From contig JALGPY010000008.1 in the NCBI GenBank assembly GCA_023055425.1, positions 9,310,501 to 9,374,500 of the forward strand: a DNA stretch of 64,000 nucleotides, written 5' to 3'. Every line of letters begins with the position of its first letter. Within the stretch, counting starts at the first letter, position 1. The translations under genes were made by a program, and so were the position numbers. The stretch is from Linanthus parryae. Taxonomy: Eukaryota > Streptophyta > Magnoliopsida > Ericales > Polemoniaceae. The notes below the pieces were generated by a model, which was not told where the DNA came from, searched no databases, and saw nothing but the letters and a program-made list of their open reading frames with translations. Shown one piece after another: positions 21,994 to 36,000 of this stretch.

Positions 21994-24900
21994 CTATTTC
22001 TGGGAAGTTTCTGTCGAGACATCGAAACCGGGAGGGATGAATACCACGTCGTCCCACGTAGACATTGCATTATCCTGCAACGTCAATTCTTTAGTTGGTT
22101 ATCGGCAAAGTAACATAGAAAAAGAGAAAGGAAAGATTACATAGTAACTTGACCAATGGGAAGGATTGGTGGTTAGATGTAAACGAAGAAAATCAACTTG
22201 GTGATTTTATGCAGAAGTAGAAGATTAATTGGGAGTTACATGTATCATGTTCATTTTGTTTTAAGAGAAAACTGTAGGGGAAAAAACGTAATTTCTGTAT
22301 AACAAAATGGCCGGAGACAGTATAATGTGACAACTGCCATCTTTCAAAGCTCACAACACTTTCATGTTATTTTAGATTTTACTAATGTTCCCAACATAAA
22401 TCACGGAGTACCGCATTCTCCAATTCTAGCCGATGGTGCTCTGAGGCGGGGGCTCGAGGGCTCTGTTTATGTACTTTTTTGGTGTATGTTTTCTCCAGGG
22501 AAGGGCATGACACTATTCATAATGGGGTATTATCGATGTTTTTGCGCAAGTGGACCCCGTCTGGCAGAGTTGTGACAGAGGGTCACTTTGAAGCCCTGAG
22601 GCAATGTGTGCCTTATGTGGAGGGAACTGGCATGCCCAGCTCGAGCTAGGCACCCCCGGCTTGGTGGGAAGGTGAATACTACTTTCTGAATTTTTTTTGT
22701 GACGGAATGAGGTGGTGCCTAGGCATTGGGCGACTGGTGAACATGTCTTTTTTTGTTTATTCGTGGTCACTCATTATAATCATTTTTAACTTCAATTATT
22801 TGATACAAGGTAAAGACCATCAGTTATAAATCCTATCACACTATAAGACTCAAAACTCAAGAACCAGATTGTAGTCCATAACCACCGGACCATGTCTTCA
22901 TACTTCTTTATGTGTTCAGTTTAATCATCAGGCTTCTCTATCTCATAGTCACCAGACTCCAAGTGAAGGAGTACCAAGAATATTATGTCACATGGAGGGG
23001 TTTATATCTGACTACTGCCTAGTTTCCGCCTAACAAATAAGAGACATGACGAAACCAACTTTGCTTACCTTCATTCCTTGTATTATCTCCTCGAGAACAG
23101 CAACCTGCAACATAGGAAAAGTTGCAATAGCATGAAACAAAAGTCTGTATGCCCACATCCAACATTATACCTTCTCTTGGTAAAAAAGAATTATACCTGG
23201 ATGTCACCTTCTTTAAAGGCAGGATTTAATCGCCTTTGATGGCGAGAAGCTCTAAGCAGTGACTTTTCTAGGTCTTCCTAAAGAGTAACAGAAATGAACA
23301 TATTGTGAGGAATACAACCACAATGAAGATGGGGCATTGCATATGAAGATCTTCTGCACTAACCTTCCTGAAAAATACTGGCCGGTATCTCTTATTTTGG
23401 CTCCTCAAAATCAAGCTTTTTGACTGCAAGACCATAAGATATTAGAGAGGGAGCCAACAACCTCACCATTGCATGTACATGAGACTGAATATGAACTTAC
23501 AGGATATTTAGATTGGTAAATGATGTATTTCTTAGTGATAATCTGAATTGTGACAACTCAAATGCTCTATCATAAACGGTGTTAGCTGAAGATTTTCTCA
23601 TTCATGTGCGGAAGATATGCATGACAACTTTAGGGTTTAAATGTATAAAACCTAGTCCATAATAGCTTTTCACACTCTAATAAAGCAACAGAAAATGAGA
23701 AGATTGATCAGTGTGCATAATCCCAAAGAATTGCAGGCTTCAATCAATAGTTCTCACATTTGGTGGACAGCTAACACTAGCAGCTTAAGAGATGCAATTT
23801 GGCTGTGAGATTACAGATAAAGGTAAAGTTAAATATAGGGAGGTCATCAACTTGATTTGCGATCGGGGGAAGTAGCAAATTATATCTATAGCAAGTATAT
23901 GAATCTGTCAGCAATGTTGAGATCCTAGCCCACACTAATGGCGGGTTTGTTTTCAATTTCCTTGTTTCGTACTTTAGAAAGACTCTTTGAAGAGCGGAAA
24001 ATTGGGAGCTACCAAGTAAGTCAAATAATCTTCATATAGTACAAAAGATATATTAATACTACTTTGCTGGTGCATAAGGTAACAGTATTTGTATACGTGT
24101 AAAAATTAGACAAGTGAACCTGGAAAACAGGAACCCCAAGGAAGTCACCCTCTGCGGAACCTGCTTTTCGCTTCTCCTGCGTAAGGTAAAAATGGATCAC
24201 ATTTCAGGCATAAATATACACTTTAGGAAGTCTGATACCAATTCATGGTAAAACATCTGCAGATCTAAATATCGTAAAAGAAGTGTTAGTTAAGGTTATG
24301 TTCACATGCAAATCAATTGTTATGCTGGAAGGAGCATCCATTACTCATTCAACATAACATATACTCAAACAGAACTGTTGCTCTCGTATAAATTCAACAT
24401 TAATGGTGTTAAAAATGGATATGAGTACAGTCAGAGGGTTCGAGCACAATATAAATCATGATATTGAGCTACTGCAGATTGGTTATCAAACTGAAATTTC
24501 TCATTGCAATGGAGTGTCACCTAACAGCGTAGTTTACTCCTTTGACATAAAGAACAAATATATTCATTTAAATAACCTAAAAGTAAATCTAGTGAATGGG
24601 CATTTTAGAAGTACCGAGAACGGATATGGATGTCAGACACAACATAAGTGCAGATACGTGGACCTACAGGGCGTACAAGAATCTTTTCTAAACTCTATCT
24701 CATTTTACTTTTTACATGGTGGTTTGCACCATGCCGAAAAAGAAATGCCATTTGTTATGAAGAATGAACATCCCACTACCCAAGTATAGCAGCAGTATCC
24801 AAGTTGTACCTTAGGGGATACTTCAAAATAGGAGTAAGACACCATTGCAGTGAATCCCAAATACGAGTTCTTTTAATCAAGCTTTAATGGTGGACATGCT

Positions 24901-26968
24901 GTAGAAATGCCATAAATGCAGTTCCCTACCTAAAATTCTATAAAAGGTGGTCAAACCTATGTTATCAGAAACATAAAACTAGTTGTGTTTCTCGATTGGG
25001 GACGTTCGTACAGAAACGTGGTACATTTTCAACCCAGATCGCAGAAAGCAGTCTCCTGAACGTTTCAGAGAGTGAGAGAACAGAATCTGACCAGTTTATC
25101 ATCTTTGTTTGCACAATTAGACCCATCTTCACCTTCGTCTTCTCCGGTGGCCGTCATTATCTCTGGCATAGTTGTCAAAATCTTACGATTCACGATTCGT
25201 ATCCTACGATTCGATTTGATGCGGTTCACCCATGAAATGATGCGAATCCCTTAATGAATCTTTAAAGGACAAAAAATTATCTGAATCCCGAATCAAGAGA
25301 CCGAATCTTACGATTTAGTTGCGATTCAGACCGATTCATACGATTCACATTCAATTCATCTAAATGTCTAATGGAGTTACAACATCAGTCTAAGAAATAG
25401 TACTTCCTACATCTATATCTGTTTTGCAATGTATATCAGTTTTGAAATTACTAGTGCATTTTTCTTAAGTCCAAGACTAATAATTTCCTAGTATTTTTAA
25501 TCTCCTTGGCATCTTGTAGTTCCTTGCTCCACATGCCTATCTATATCTTGATTATTTTTTATCTTCTAGATGTGTGAAACTCCTAATCATTAGTTAGGGA
25601 TCCGAGTTTCCAATCACTTAAACTGTCTTTTTTTGTTAAAACATGAATATATTGCTCACATATGTCATAGCTTTATGAAATATTTCATTATATCTACAAA
25701 AAGATATTGCAAGCTGAATCTTTATGATTCATGATTTGATTCGATTCACGATTCAGTGAAGGAGAATTTCGATTCACTATCTGAATCCCGATTCAACAAC
25801 TATGCTATCTGGTGGAGGCTTTGTCGTTCTCTCTTGTTTGAGACTAGGTTAAAAAATATGTTCTTTAAGAGGAAAAGTGGGTATGAGGAGTAATATATAT
25901 TACTTTATTTTATATATTTAAAGATGGGTCCCATATTCCACAACCCTACCAGCCAATTCATATTCGTCCCAGACAAAGTTTCGGAGAACCCTAACCCTTG
26001 CTTACCCCATATGGAGACCTCTCGCGTTCCCATTCCCATTTCACGAACCGCGGCATCCGACGTTTATGGTAAAATAGGGAAAAACAAGTGAGCAAAATTC
26101 TCTGAAAAAACATTGAAATTGTGAACTCGATACTCATATAAGTCAAAGCTCTATTCCATAATTGGACAAGACGACATAAAATGTGGACAACTGAGGCGAC
26201 GTGGAGACAAGAGAGGGGAAGACAATTAAGACGTATTTGCACAAGTAAATTCTCTCTCCCATTGACTCGTTTTTTTCCCTTGAAGTGTTCTCTTTTTTGA
26301 TCTGGAACTCCCTCAATGTCCCTCTCTTGGTCTATCAATAGACCCTCTTAATCTTTGTGTAACTTATATAAGGAAATTCTAAATTTACACGTAAAATAAC
26401 CATGATACCGCAAGCATACAACATAACAGCATCTTGGTTCGTGATTATTTCGAAATTAGATGAACCACCGACGGTTGTGCTGTAGTGATTTTGAACTGTT
26501 AATCAAATTGATGCCGAATTTGCAATTAACTGCAACAATGAGTGATAGGGGTACTGTTTTCCATGAAAACAATCAAACTAAATAGACTTCTTGAAACACA
26601 GGGTAAAGGTCCATAAGTGTATCTCATCTTCTCTAGAAGAAAACGATTAAGCACTTTTCTTGATCTCATCCTTACTCTCAGTTGTTTCCCTTTATTGTAC
26701 AAAGATCATCCTGAGATCTCAGAGCATAACCTGTTTCACATGTTTACATAGAATAAGATACATATGTGTCCACTCATAGATCCATTAACCAAGGGTTTTA
26801 CCAACTAACAAGCTACTAATCCGGAACTCCTAACATGTAACGCTAAAACAAGCGGTAACTTGCTCACCGAAAATTCTTCCAAGCTTTTGTTCTTTCATAA
26901 CTTAGGAATACATCCAGTGTCAACCCAGAAACGGTAACTCACTCTACATCATTCGGACAGCAAAAACT

Positions 26969-27016
<48 letters not shown>

Positions 27017-30000
27017 AATTGCTTAGTTTCGGTAAACTAGATAAACTCGGTTTTGTTAAATATCCAGGCCTCGTTTGGGTAGCGGATATGACTTATGCTG
27101 GGATACGAGCTAGGATATGTATGATGTCGGATAAGGCCTGATATAATATGCTGACTCACTATGTTTGGGTGCTGCAGGATATGAGGCAGGATAAGAAGCA
27201 TGATATGAATTACCATGTTTGGGTGGTGCAGGATAAGAAGCAGGATATGTTCCAAATGACTATAATACCCTCAGTGCAGCGAATTTTTTATAAAACTACT
27301 TGTATTGTAAATTGATGTCTGAATTGTATGAAATGTTTGTAATAAACAATGCATTTTGGCAGATAATACTCATTTTCGCTTGAAAAAAATTACGTAAATG
27401 ATTGTTGTCATATAATGGAGTAATATAATATTATATTGATATTGTACCTCGTGATAACTCCTTAGTTGGAGTTATATTTCTTAGTTAATACACTACTGTT
27501 TTGCGTGATTTCCAACAAGATGAGATGAGTTTATGGTCGTGACTTGGAGTTTTTGCAAGTTAGAGCTTACTGTGCGTATTGTCGAATTCGAGCGTGTTCG
27601 TATTTATTTTGAGCTATTTTATATCATATTTGATCCCGGTATATTTAGTATTGTTTGTTTCAGCTACCGGAGGCTCGGATCATGGATTGGGGGTGATGAC
27701 AAACTTCGGAAATACGAGAAAAAGCTCGAAAATTAGCCAAGGAAGTGCAGCAGGAGAGGCAAGTGCAATTGAATAAGGTTTCATTAAAAGACAATTGGTT
27801 ACCCTCTGAGTTGCAACATCAGAACAAAGCTCTCTCAGTTTCTCTCCCTGTAAACTGATCTGCTCTTCACCATGACCGAATCACCTCCACTTCAAGCCAT
27901 CAACACACTGCCAACAACCCTCAAACCACAACAAACCAGTCCACCTACATCATAGACCTCACCTCCACTCCAATCGACTACCACAGCCATCACCGCAACC
28001 AACCAACCACTGCCTCCATAACCACCGACAAACCTCCATCAATCCCGACCTAAACCAACCCCTGAGACCACCAATCGAATCACATACCTCACCTCCACTC
28101 CAATCGACTACCACATCCATCACCGCAAACAACCACCACTGCCTTCATAACCACCGGCAAACCTCCATTAATCCCGACCTAAACAAACCCCTGAGACCAC
28201 GAATCGAGAAACCCAACCTCCAATCGACCCTATTTCACACCGTCGATCTCCACCTATCCTCTCTGCCATCAACACCGAATTCCAACAACCCACAACCATC
28301 GCCACCCTTCAACCGGCCCCCTTCCACCTCCCTCTTCTCCGACGAACGCTTAGCGAAAATCAGCAAACAGTAGGCTTGTCTCTCGGCTGCGGTGTGTGTG
28401 TTGGGTCTGAAAGGGGGGAATGAGATAGGGTTACGCAGGGGCAGATTGGGTAGTAAAAAGATTTGTTGAGGGTATTTTGGTCACAAATAGAACCCCCTCT
28501 TATCCCCTCACCCCCTTATCTGATGTACACCACCCCCTAGGTGGTATAAGAATCAAGGCAAAAATGTTGGGGAAGGATAAGAGGAGGATATGATTGCCCC
28601 TCCTTATCCGCAACCCAAACAAGGGATAAGATAAGGGAGGGGATATCATATCATATCCCCCCTCCTTATCCGCTACCCAAACGAGACCCCAGAGTATAAT
28701 CCCAAAATCCAACATTTCTTTATAACATGCTTTCTTTTGAGGCATTTTGTGATCAACAGTCAACGGTCACATAGCTGGAGTGCCTTCTCAGTGTGTCCAG
28801 CAAGAGGGCCAAAGATCCGCGTACATTGTCAGACTTATTGAAGGGGAAGTTCTGGAAGGGCAAAGCCAAATTAATATCTGCTCCTATTGGTCAAGATTTC
28901 AGAGCAAACCACTACCAGGGATAGTCCTTGTGGCACTCCATGAGTAGCGTGACGAACAGTTTGTTGATAAGCAAGGGCATCAAAATCTGAGGATTCTTTT
29001 CTTAGAAGTTTGATGCAAAAAAAGACTCCCAAACATATTAGTATGGGGAATAATCTTCTTATTAACAAAAAATAGCTTCTCAGTTGAGACAACACTGCCT
29101 CAGAGTGAGAGAAAAGCACTAACAAAGACAGGCTTCTAAGCTAGTGCGAAGAAGGCGCTAAGTGGAATATCTTCTTTAGACAAGTAGAGCAAGAGATCCA
29201 TTGAAACATTTCTAGTGAGTGAAAATGATATCTCCACTCACTATCTTATCGTAATTTCTCGCCTCTAAGAAACATGACAATCGAGATCTCTGTTTGTCTA
29301 ACCTAGTAAACATAAATCACTGCCGCTGTTTCTTCTCGACACTCTGAGTAGCGGTTTCTCAACCCCAGCCTGTCTCCTACCTGGGTAGCGGCTTTCACGG
29401 TCACCAGGATCTATTTTCCGGTGACCCCGTCTCTCTTTCCTCAATGTCTTCAGACGATGGAGATGGTAATAAAGAGGGAATGAACTCAATGAAGGGTCGA
29501 CGTCCGACGCCTTACCCACACTGGTCAAACCCAAATAATTCTCAGTACTCTCGAATTCAGGCATTGGAAATAGCTCCACTTCTGCTACTCACATCAGAAG
29601 TCGATCTACTTCCATACACCCTGGGAACATGCCTTCTTATAGCTACAAGGAGCAACCGACCACTGCTGATTTGACAGAGGATTTCCCTCCTCTTCCTGGC
29701 CACATCCACGAGTCTACAGCTGCACCTACTTCTGGCTCTTGGAAGGAAACATTGGTGAGCAAAAGTCAGTCCAGGTGAGAAATGGTCTTTTGATCCTAAA
29801 GCTAAACTTGTGAATGGTAAATTGCTAATTCCACATAATATTACTGATAAAGATATACGTCCCAATAAGTTGGGTATGTTCTTGGCAAGAAAATGGCGTT
29901 CTCCTTCATGAAGAAGTTAGTAGAAACTTTGTGGGGAAAAGCTGGACTAAAAGAAGTCCATGCCACTGACCATGGTTTGATCTTATTCAAGTCTGATACA

Positions 30001-33000
30001 ATACACTAGAGTGTCTTGATGTGCTTGAAAGAGGTCCCTGGCATTTTGGTGGTAAGGCCCTTGTGCTCAAATGGACTCCTATCATCCTATGTTGAATACG
30101 GATAAGACTAATCCCTCGAGAGTACCTATTTGGATTAAGCTCTACAACCCCTTTGAATTGTGGAAGAGAAAATCTTTGAGCTATGTCAGTAGTGTGATTG
30201 GCAAACCTTTATGTGCACATAGACATACTGAGAAGAGTTTGAGAATATCCTTAGCGAGAGTGTGAGTTGAAGTTGAGGCGTTGACTGAGATACTTATGAG
30301 GTAGGAGAGGAATTGGAAGATACCGTGGAATTGCCAATTATGCATCCAATTTTCCCTAAGTTTAGGGTCTTTGGCCATAAGGGCCCTCTTGTGGTTAGAC
30401 AAGAATGGCAGCCAAAGGGCAGAGGAACCAAATGTAACAGTAGCTACTGACCAACCTACCAAAGATGTTGAGCCAGGAGCAATAGCTGACCTGGGGCTTG
30501 GTCAAGGGTGGAGGAATGAGCAATAGCTGACCTGGGGCTTGGTCAAGGGTGGAGGAATGTCGACAGGCAGCCTATTATTCCATCACAGCATGGTCCTATT
30601 GAGCAGCACACAGGAGTGAAAAATGTAATCAACGAGCTACAAATAACATCTAGACCAATAGTAACCACAGATTCAAGATACCAAGTGCTAGTTGAAGATG
30701 ACTTAACCCCAGATAGCAATGATGAGGCTGACACAATGCAGAACCCTCCTGATAGCTTACTAGAGTAACCAATCCATTGATTACTGGTGGTATCGTGAGT
30801 GCCACTCATGGATTCACTCCAACTCAGACAGTCAGACACAACCTGACATGTCTACACTAGAGTTGGAGATCTCTCCTGAGACACAACCTTCATTCATTCC
30901 AGGCCTCGAGGACCTCAATTCTCAGGACATGGTTGCTGTGCAACACTGTATCTTTGACCCTCCTTGGAACCCAGTTATCAGGAAGAGAACTAAAGCCATT
31001 CATAGGGTTAGCTCAAGGAACTCCACTAGCCAAAAAAGTGGATCTGCGAACTCCATTTTGTATGCCAACAGGGAAAGGAATAGCCCTAGTGGCAGGAGGT
31101 AGTGTTTTCACCTCCTCTTTTTGTAGTATCCATGAATTTTGCAGTATAGAACACTAGAGGTCTATATAATCCTATCAGACATGTGGATGTAAGAAGCTTC
31201 ATCGAGGAGCATAAATTGAGTATGATTAGCCTTTTGGAAACCAAAGTTAAGAATGTTAACATTGATGCTGTCAGCAAAAGTATCCAGTGAGGTTGGCAAG
31301 TGTCACAAAACTTGGAGAAGCACCCTCTTGGCAGGAATGTGAATTTGGGGACCCTAGTATCTAGGTTGTAAGGGTCATCTAATGCACTGAACAGCTTATG
31401 CATTGCAGCATAACCTTTTTGAGTAATAATCATACCCTCTATGTTACCTACATTTATGGGCACATTGCCACAATGATTATATTCCCAAGTAGGCAGCTTA
31501 AGTTTTGATATTGTCCACATTGCTACGAGTATCAAGGATGAGCCTTTGATCCTATAAGGGGATTTTAATGCCTCAAGGCACATATATGACAAGTTTGGGG
31601 GATATCACACCTGGCCTTCCCATATGGAGGACAGAAGGATTTCAGCTCTTGAATCTTTTGGCAAAAGTGATGGACCAGAGATTCTTTGCCTCTCTGTGCA
31701 CCTGGCCCAACAAACAAACTTCCAACCCAATGTCCACAAAAGTTGATAGAGCCTTGATGAATTTAGCTGGAGATGGCTCTTACCTCACTTCTAAGGCTTT
31801 CTTTGGTCCTATACTTTCCTCTGATCACTCCCCGGTGGTGGTGACCCTGGGCTCCCCTCATCAGATATCCCTTAAACTGTTTACACTTTTTAATATGTGG
31901 ACTCGGCATGAACATTACAGCATCATCATCACAGAGAACTGGGGCATCCAGATTGTGGGGTCAAGACAGTATAAGATTGTTCAGAAGATTACGACTCTCA
32001 AAGCCCCTCTAAAAGGTTTAAACAAAAGCTACTTCAGCAACATCTCAACCAGATTGAAGGAGTGCAAGGCTGAAATGGTGAACTGCCAAGGTGCTATTGA
32101 TAGCGATCCTGGTAATACAGACCTAAGAAACCAGGAGAACGCTCCAGTGAATGAGTGCACAAGGGTTGCTAAGGCTGAGGAGAGCTTTAATAGAAAAAAA
32201 TCTACAGAAAAATAGTTGAACCCAAGGATTTAAATAACGGTATCGGACGCCGTATCGGTAACGGTCGCGGAAACCGGTTTTGATCCAAAACGGACAAATC
32301 GTAACGGGAATCGGAAACCAAACGCGTGAATGTTAAAAAATCGTCAAAAGATGCCAACAAGTATTTTTTTAAACATTGTTTTTTATATCAAATGACTTTT
32401 ACTAGTTATTTAGACAATGCATGACTAATTTTTAAGAGATAATGATACATTACACACTTTTTTCTGAAATGATACATTACACACTTTAGTACTGCTACCA
32501 AACATAACCTATCATTAAAAAAATAAAAAATTGCCTACAAATTACTAGCAGTCAATGCTCAATAGTCAAATTGTCAACACCACTTACTCTAATTAAATGA
32601 TATGAGAAGGATTTAGTGGATGAGAACAGTCGAGTGGATGAGAACAATCGTGAGAGAGAGAGAGAGAGAGAAAGAAGAGAGAGAGAGTCAACGCCGTTCT
32701 TTCCTACAAATCGATTTGTTCCTGGCAAGGATTCAAATATCGGTCTGTAACGGTGCGTATCGCCCGGTTCGTAACGGTATAGTTGGTCTCCGAAACCGAT
32801 ATGACCGATACGCGACAGGTGAATCGGATTCACCCGTGAATCGTCCGATACGCACCGATATGGTCATATATCGGGCGATACGATCCGTTTTAAGGAAAAA
32901 AACGGGACTTGGAAGAACACAGAAGAAGATGGAGAAGATGAATTGAACACTTACCCAACTCTAGAAGATGCAGATTTGAGGAGACAACAAAACCCAATTT

Positions 33001-36000
33001 GTAAGCCCTATAAATCGATCTCGTTGCTGCTTTGGAGTGAAATCTGAGAGTACACAGAGAGAGAAAGAGCGAGATAGAGAGACCCTTTGCTTTCATCGGA
33101 GTTGCGATCCCGCACGTCGCACACGCCGTTCTTCTATTCTTCGCACCGACGACCGCCAGGAACAGATCGATTTGTAGGAAAGAACGGCGTTGACTCTCTC
33201 TCTCTCTCTCACGATTGTTCTCATCCACTCGACTGTTCTCATCCACTAAATCCTTCTCATATCATTTAATTAGAGTAAGTGGTGTTGACAATTTGACTAT
33301 TGAGCATTGACTGCTAGTAATTTGTAGGCAATTTTTTATTTTTTTAATGATAGGTTATGTTTGGTAGCAGACTAAAGTGTGTAATGTATCATTTCAGAAA
33401 AAAAGTGTGTAATGTATCATTATCTCTTAAAAATTAGTCATGCATTGTCTAAATAACTAGTAAAAGTCATTTGATATAAAAAACAATGTTTAAAAAAATA
33501 CTTGTTGGCATCTTTTGACGTTTTTTAACATTCACGCGTTTGGTTTCCGATTCCCGTTACGATTTGTCCGTTTTGGATCAAAACCGGTTTCCGCGACCGT
33601 TACCGATACGGCGTCCGATACCGTTATTTAAATCCTTGGTTCCTGGCGGTCGTCGGTGCGAAGAATAGAAGAACGGCGTGTGCGACGTGCGGGATCGCAA
33701 CTCCGATGGAAGCAAAGGGTCTCTCTATCTCGCTCTTTCTCTCTCTGTGTACTCTCAGATTTCACTCCAAAGCAGCAACGAGATCGATTTATAGGGCTTA
33801 CAAATTGGGTTTTGTTGTCTCCTCAAATCTGCATCTTCTAGAGTTGGGTGAGTGTTCAATTCATCTTTTCCATCTTCTTCTGTGTTCTTCCAAGTCCCGT
33901 TTTTTTCCTTAAAACGGATCGTATCGCCCGATATATGACCATATCGGTGCGTATCGGACGATTCACGGGTGAATCCGATTCACCTGTCGCGTATCGGTCA
34001 TATCGGTTTCGGAGACCAACGATACCGTTACGAACCGGGCGATACGCACCGTTACAGACTGATATTTGAATCCTTGGTTGAACCTTGGTGAGAAGAACTC
34101 AGCCTATTTCTTTAAAGTTCTAAAGAGCATAAATGCAAATAACATGATAACTTCCATCACTAGTGTACATGGGCAGAAATTACATGATCCAAGGATGGCA
34201 GGTGGAATTTATCGTGTTCTTGGCTGCCCTTACTCAGCTCAGTTTTGGAATTTCTTCTCCCTCTCTGCTAGATTTGCTACTACTAATACATGGAGCTCCA
34301 CCACCGTTGATTTGAGACGGGAATGGAATGGTGGTGGCGTGTCACTGATCAAGAAACTTTCCCTAATGAGCATGGTCTATCATTTATGGAGGAGAGGAAC
34401 CAGAGAATCTTTCAAAGGAAGAATACTAGACATGAAGAAGTGATCAGGAAGATAGTCACAGCTATTGGAGCAAGACTCAAAGACAGCAACTTGAGATCCA
34501 ACCTATTTGTAGCTCCGATCTCGATTCTTAGAACCTGGAGTATTGATTGTTGCTGGCCTTGTCGCTTGGTTTGCTTATAAAACAACTATTGGCTTTGTAG
34601 TTTCATGTATAGCTAGTCAGCTAGTGTAGGTTTGTAGGGGGAGTTCCCCCCCCCCCCCCCCCCCTGTTATTTTGTATACAAGCTCTAGCTGTGTATAGCT
34701 ACTGGGGTATGGCCCTTCTATACTGCAATGTTGTACTTTTTAATACTTAAATTCACCCAAAAAAGGCGCCAAGTCCAACCAACTTTTTCAGTCGAACTTC
34801 TAAGCATGCGTCCCCTGGCTGTTGCCAGTAATCTTTCAACTTTTCCACCACATTAGCCATCATCTGTGCATTGTAATTGCAACCAGTCCAACAACATAAA
34901 ACATCGGTACTGTATAAGTATCTTCAGTTTTCATTCTAAATGAAGTATACTAATTGCACTTATCCTTCATGTTCCCAATACCTTAATGCTTCAAAACTTA
35001 ACAGAAGCTTACTTCGGATTTTCATACTTCAAGTGGGAAAAACTGTTTGACAAAAGTTACATACCATGTATTGAGAACTTACGAGTCCTGCCTAGTATCT
35101 TACCTATTCTATAAGAAAAGTTAGTTTTTCGCAAAAGTCAGATGTCAATGATTTAAGCTACACCAAAATATCCCACCTTGTACCTCAAGTGCAACAAGGA
35201 ATCACCAAAAGCAACAGATTCCAATCTTACACCAAACCACCACTCACAAGACCAGAAATCAGCCAGTCTGTTGATCGTTCTCGAAGTCTAAATATGTCAT
35301 AGTTCATCTCCACAAATTTAAAGTTAAACTCAGGGGTGCAAAGACGATCCGGGAATCTGCAAAACGATCTGATCCGTGTGGTTTGGATCGGTTCTGATTG
35401 AATATTAAATGCACCGGTCGGATAAAAGATTCTATCTATCTGTGCCGAATAGCATCGAATTACGGATCTGTTTTCCAAAATTCGAAAATCGGAACCATAT
35501 ACACATAACTGAGAAATACTTTTGTACTAAAGTTTTCATTGGTCCCACTGTATTGTTGCATGGCTTTAGTATGTACATTTACGGGGATAAGCATCAGAAG
35601 CTAACATCACTCTCCTAACTTGTTTTAATAGATGAATGCCATTAAAACTATACTACCAAGACAGTCCGAAAACAAAAAACTAACAAGATAGTTTATGAAA
35701 TTTAACTCACCTTAATCGCGTTCTTAACTTGAGTTACCTCTGGAATCAACCTAAAGGACACACCATCCAGTTGAAGCTGAAAAACCTGCAATACCCATCA
35801 TTCATTACCCAAAATATCCAACCAAATGAGAATTACAGCTTTCACTAAGGCTCCGTTTGGTTGGTGGTAAAACATTTTCCTGTAAAACGTTTTCCCTTGT
35901 TTTGGCGTTTTGGTGCTGTTTGGTTGGAAGTAAAACGTTTTCCCTCAAATGATGTAAAATGATTTACACATTTCAAATCCGTTAGCCATTTTCCGGAGAG

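Larger units (their letters stand above)
29164..34762 (+). mobile_element. L1-type LINE, internally deleted and split by nested hAT elements
   Basis: On the + strand, antisense to the TIC22-like gene. A gag-like region near 29680-30100 reads FPPLPG...SWKETLVS and, allowing frameshifts, WHFGGKALVLKWTP (DUF4283-like). A 41-bp tandem repeat follows at 30477-30558. An endonuclease region covers 31140-32215: NTRGLYNPIRHVDVR, then FNA, then VDRALMNLA and LSSDHSPVVVTLGS (the SDH motif). Then GEKNSAYFFKVLKSINAN at 34087, after which the reverse transcriptase is deleted and the frame jumps to a zf-RVT tail (LGCPYSAQFWNFF). The 3' end is a T-rich tail ending CCCAAAAAA. AAGGCGCTAAGT (29152-29163) and AAGGCGCCAAGT (34763-34774) are a likely 12-bp target duplication. 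Many stops; dead. Confidence 0.8.

Noticed and set aside
25072..25254. Short + strand frame (LFAQLDPSSPSSSPVAVI) before the 25167 hAT
   Set aside because: It looks protein-like but is short and interrupted by the hAT; no homologue recalled. Perhaps a gene fragment, but not supportable.
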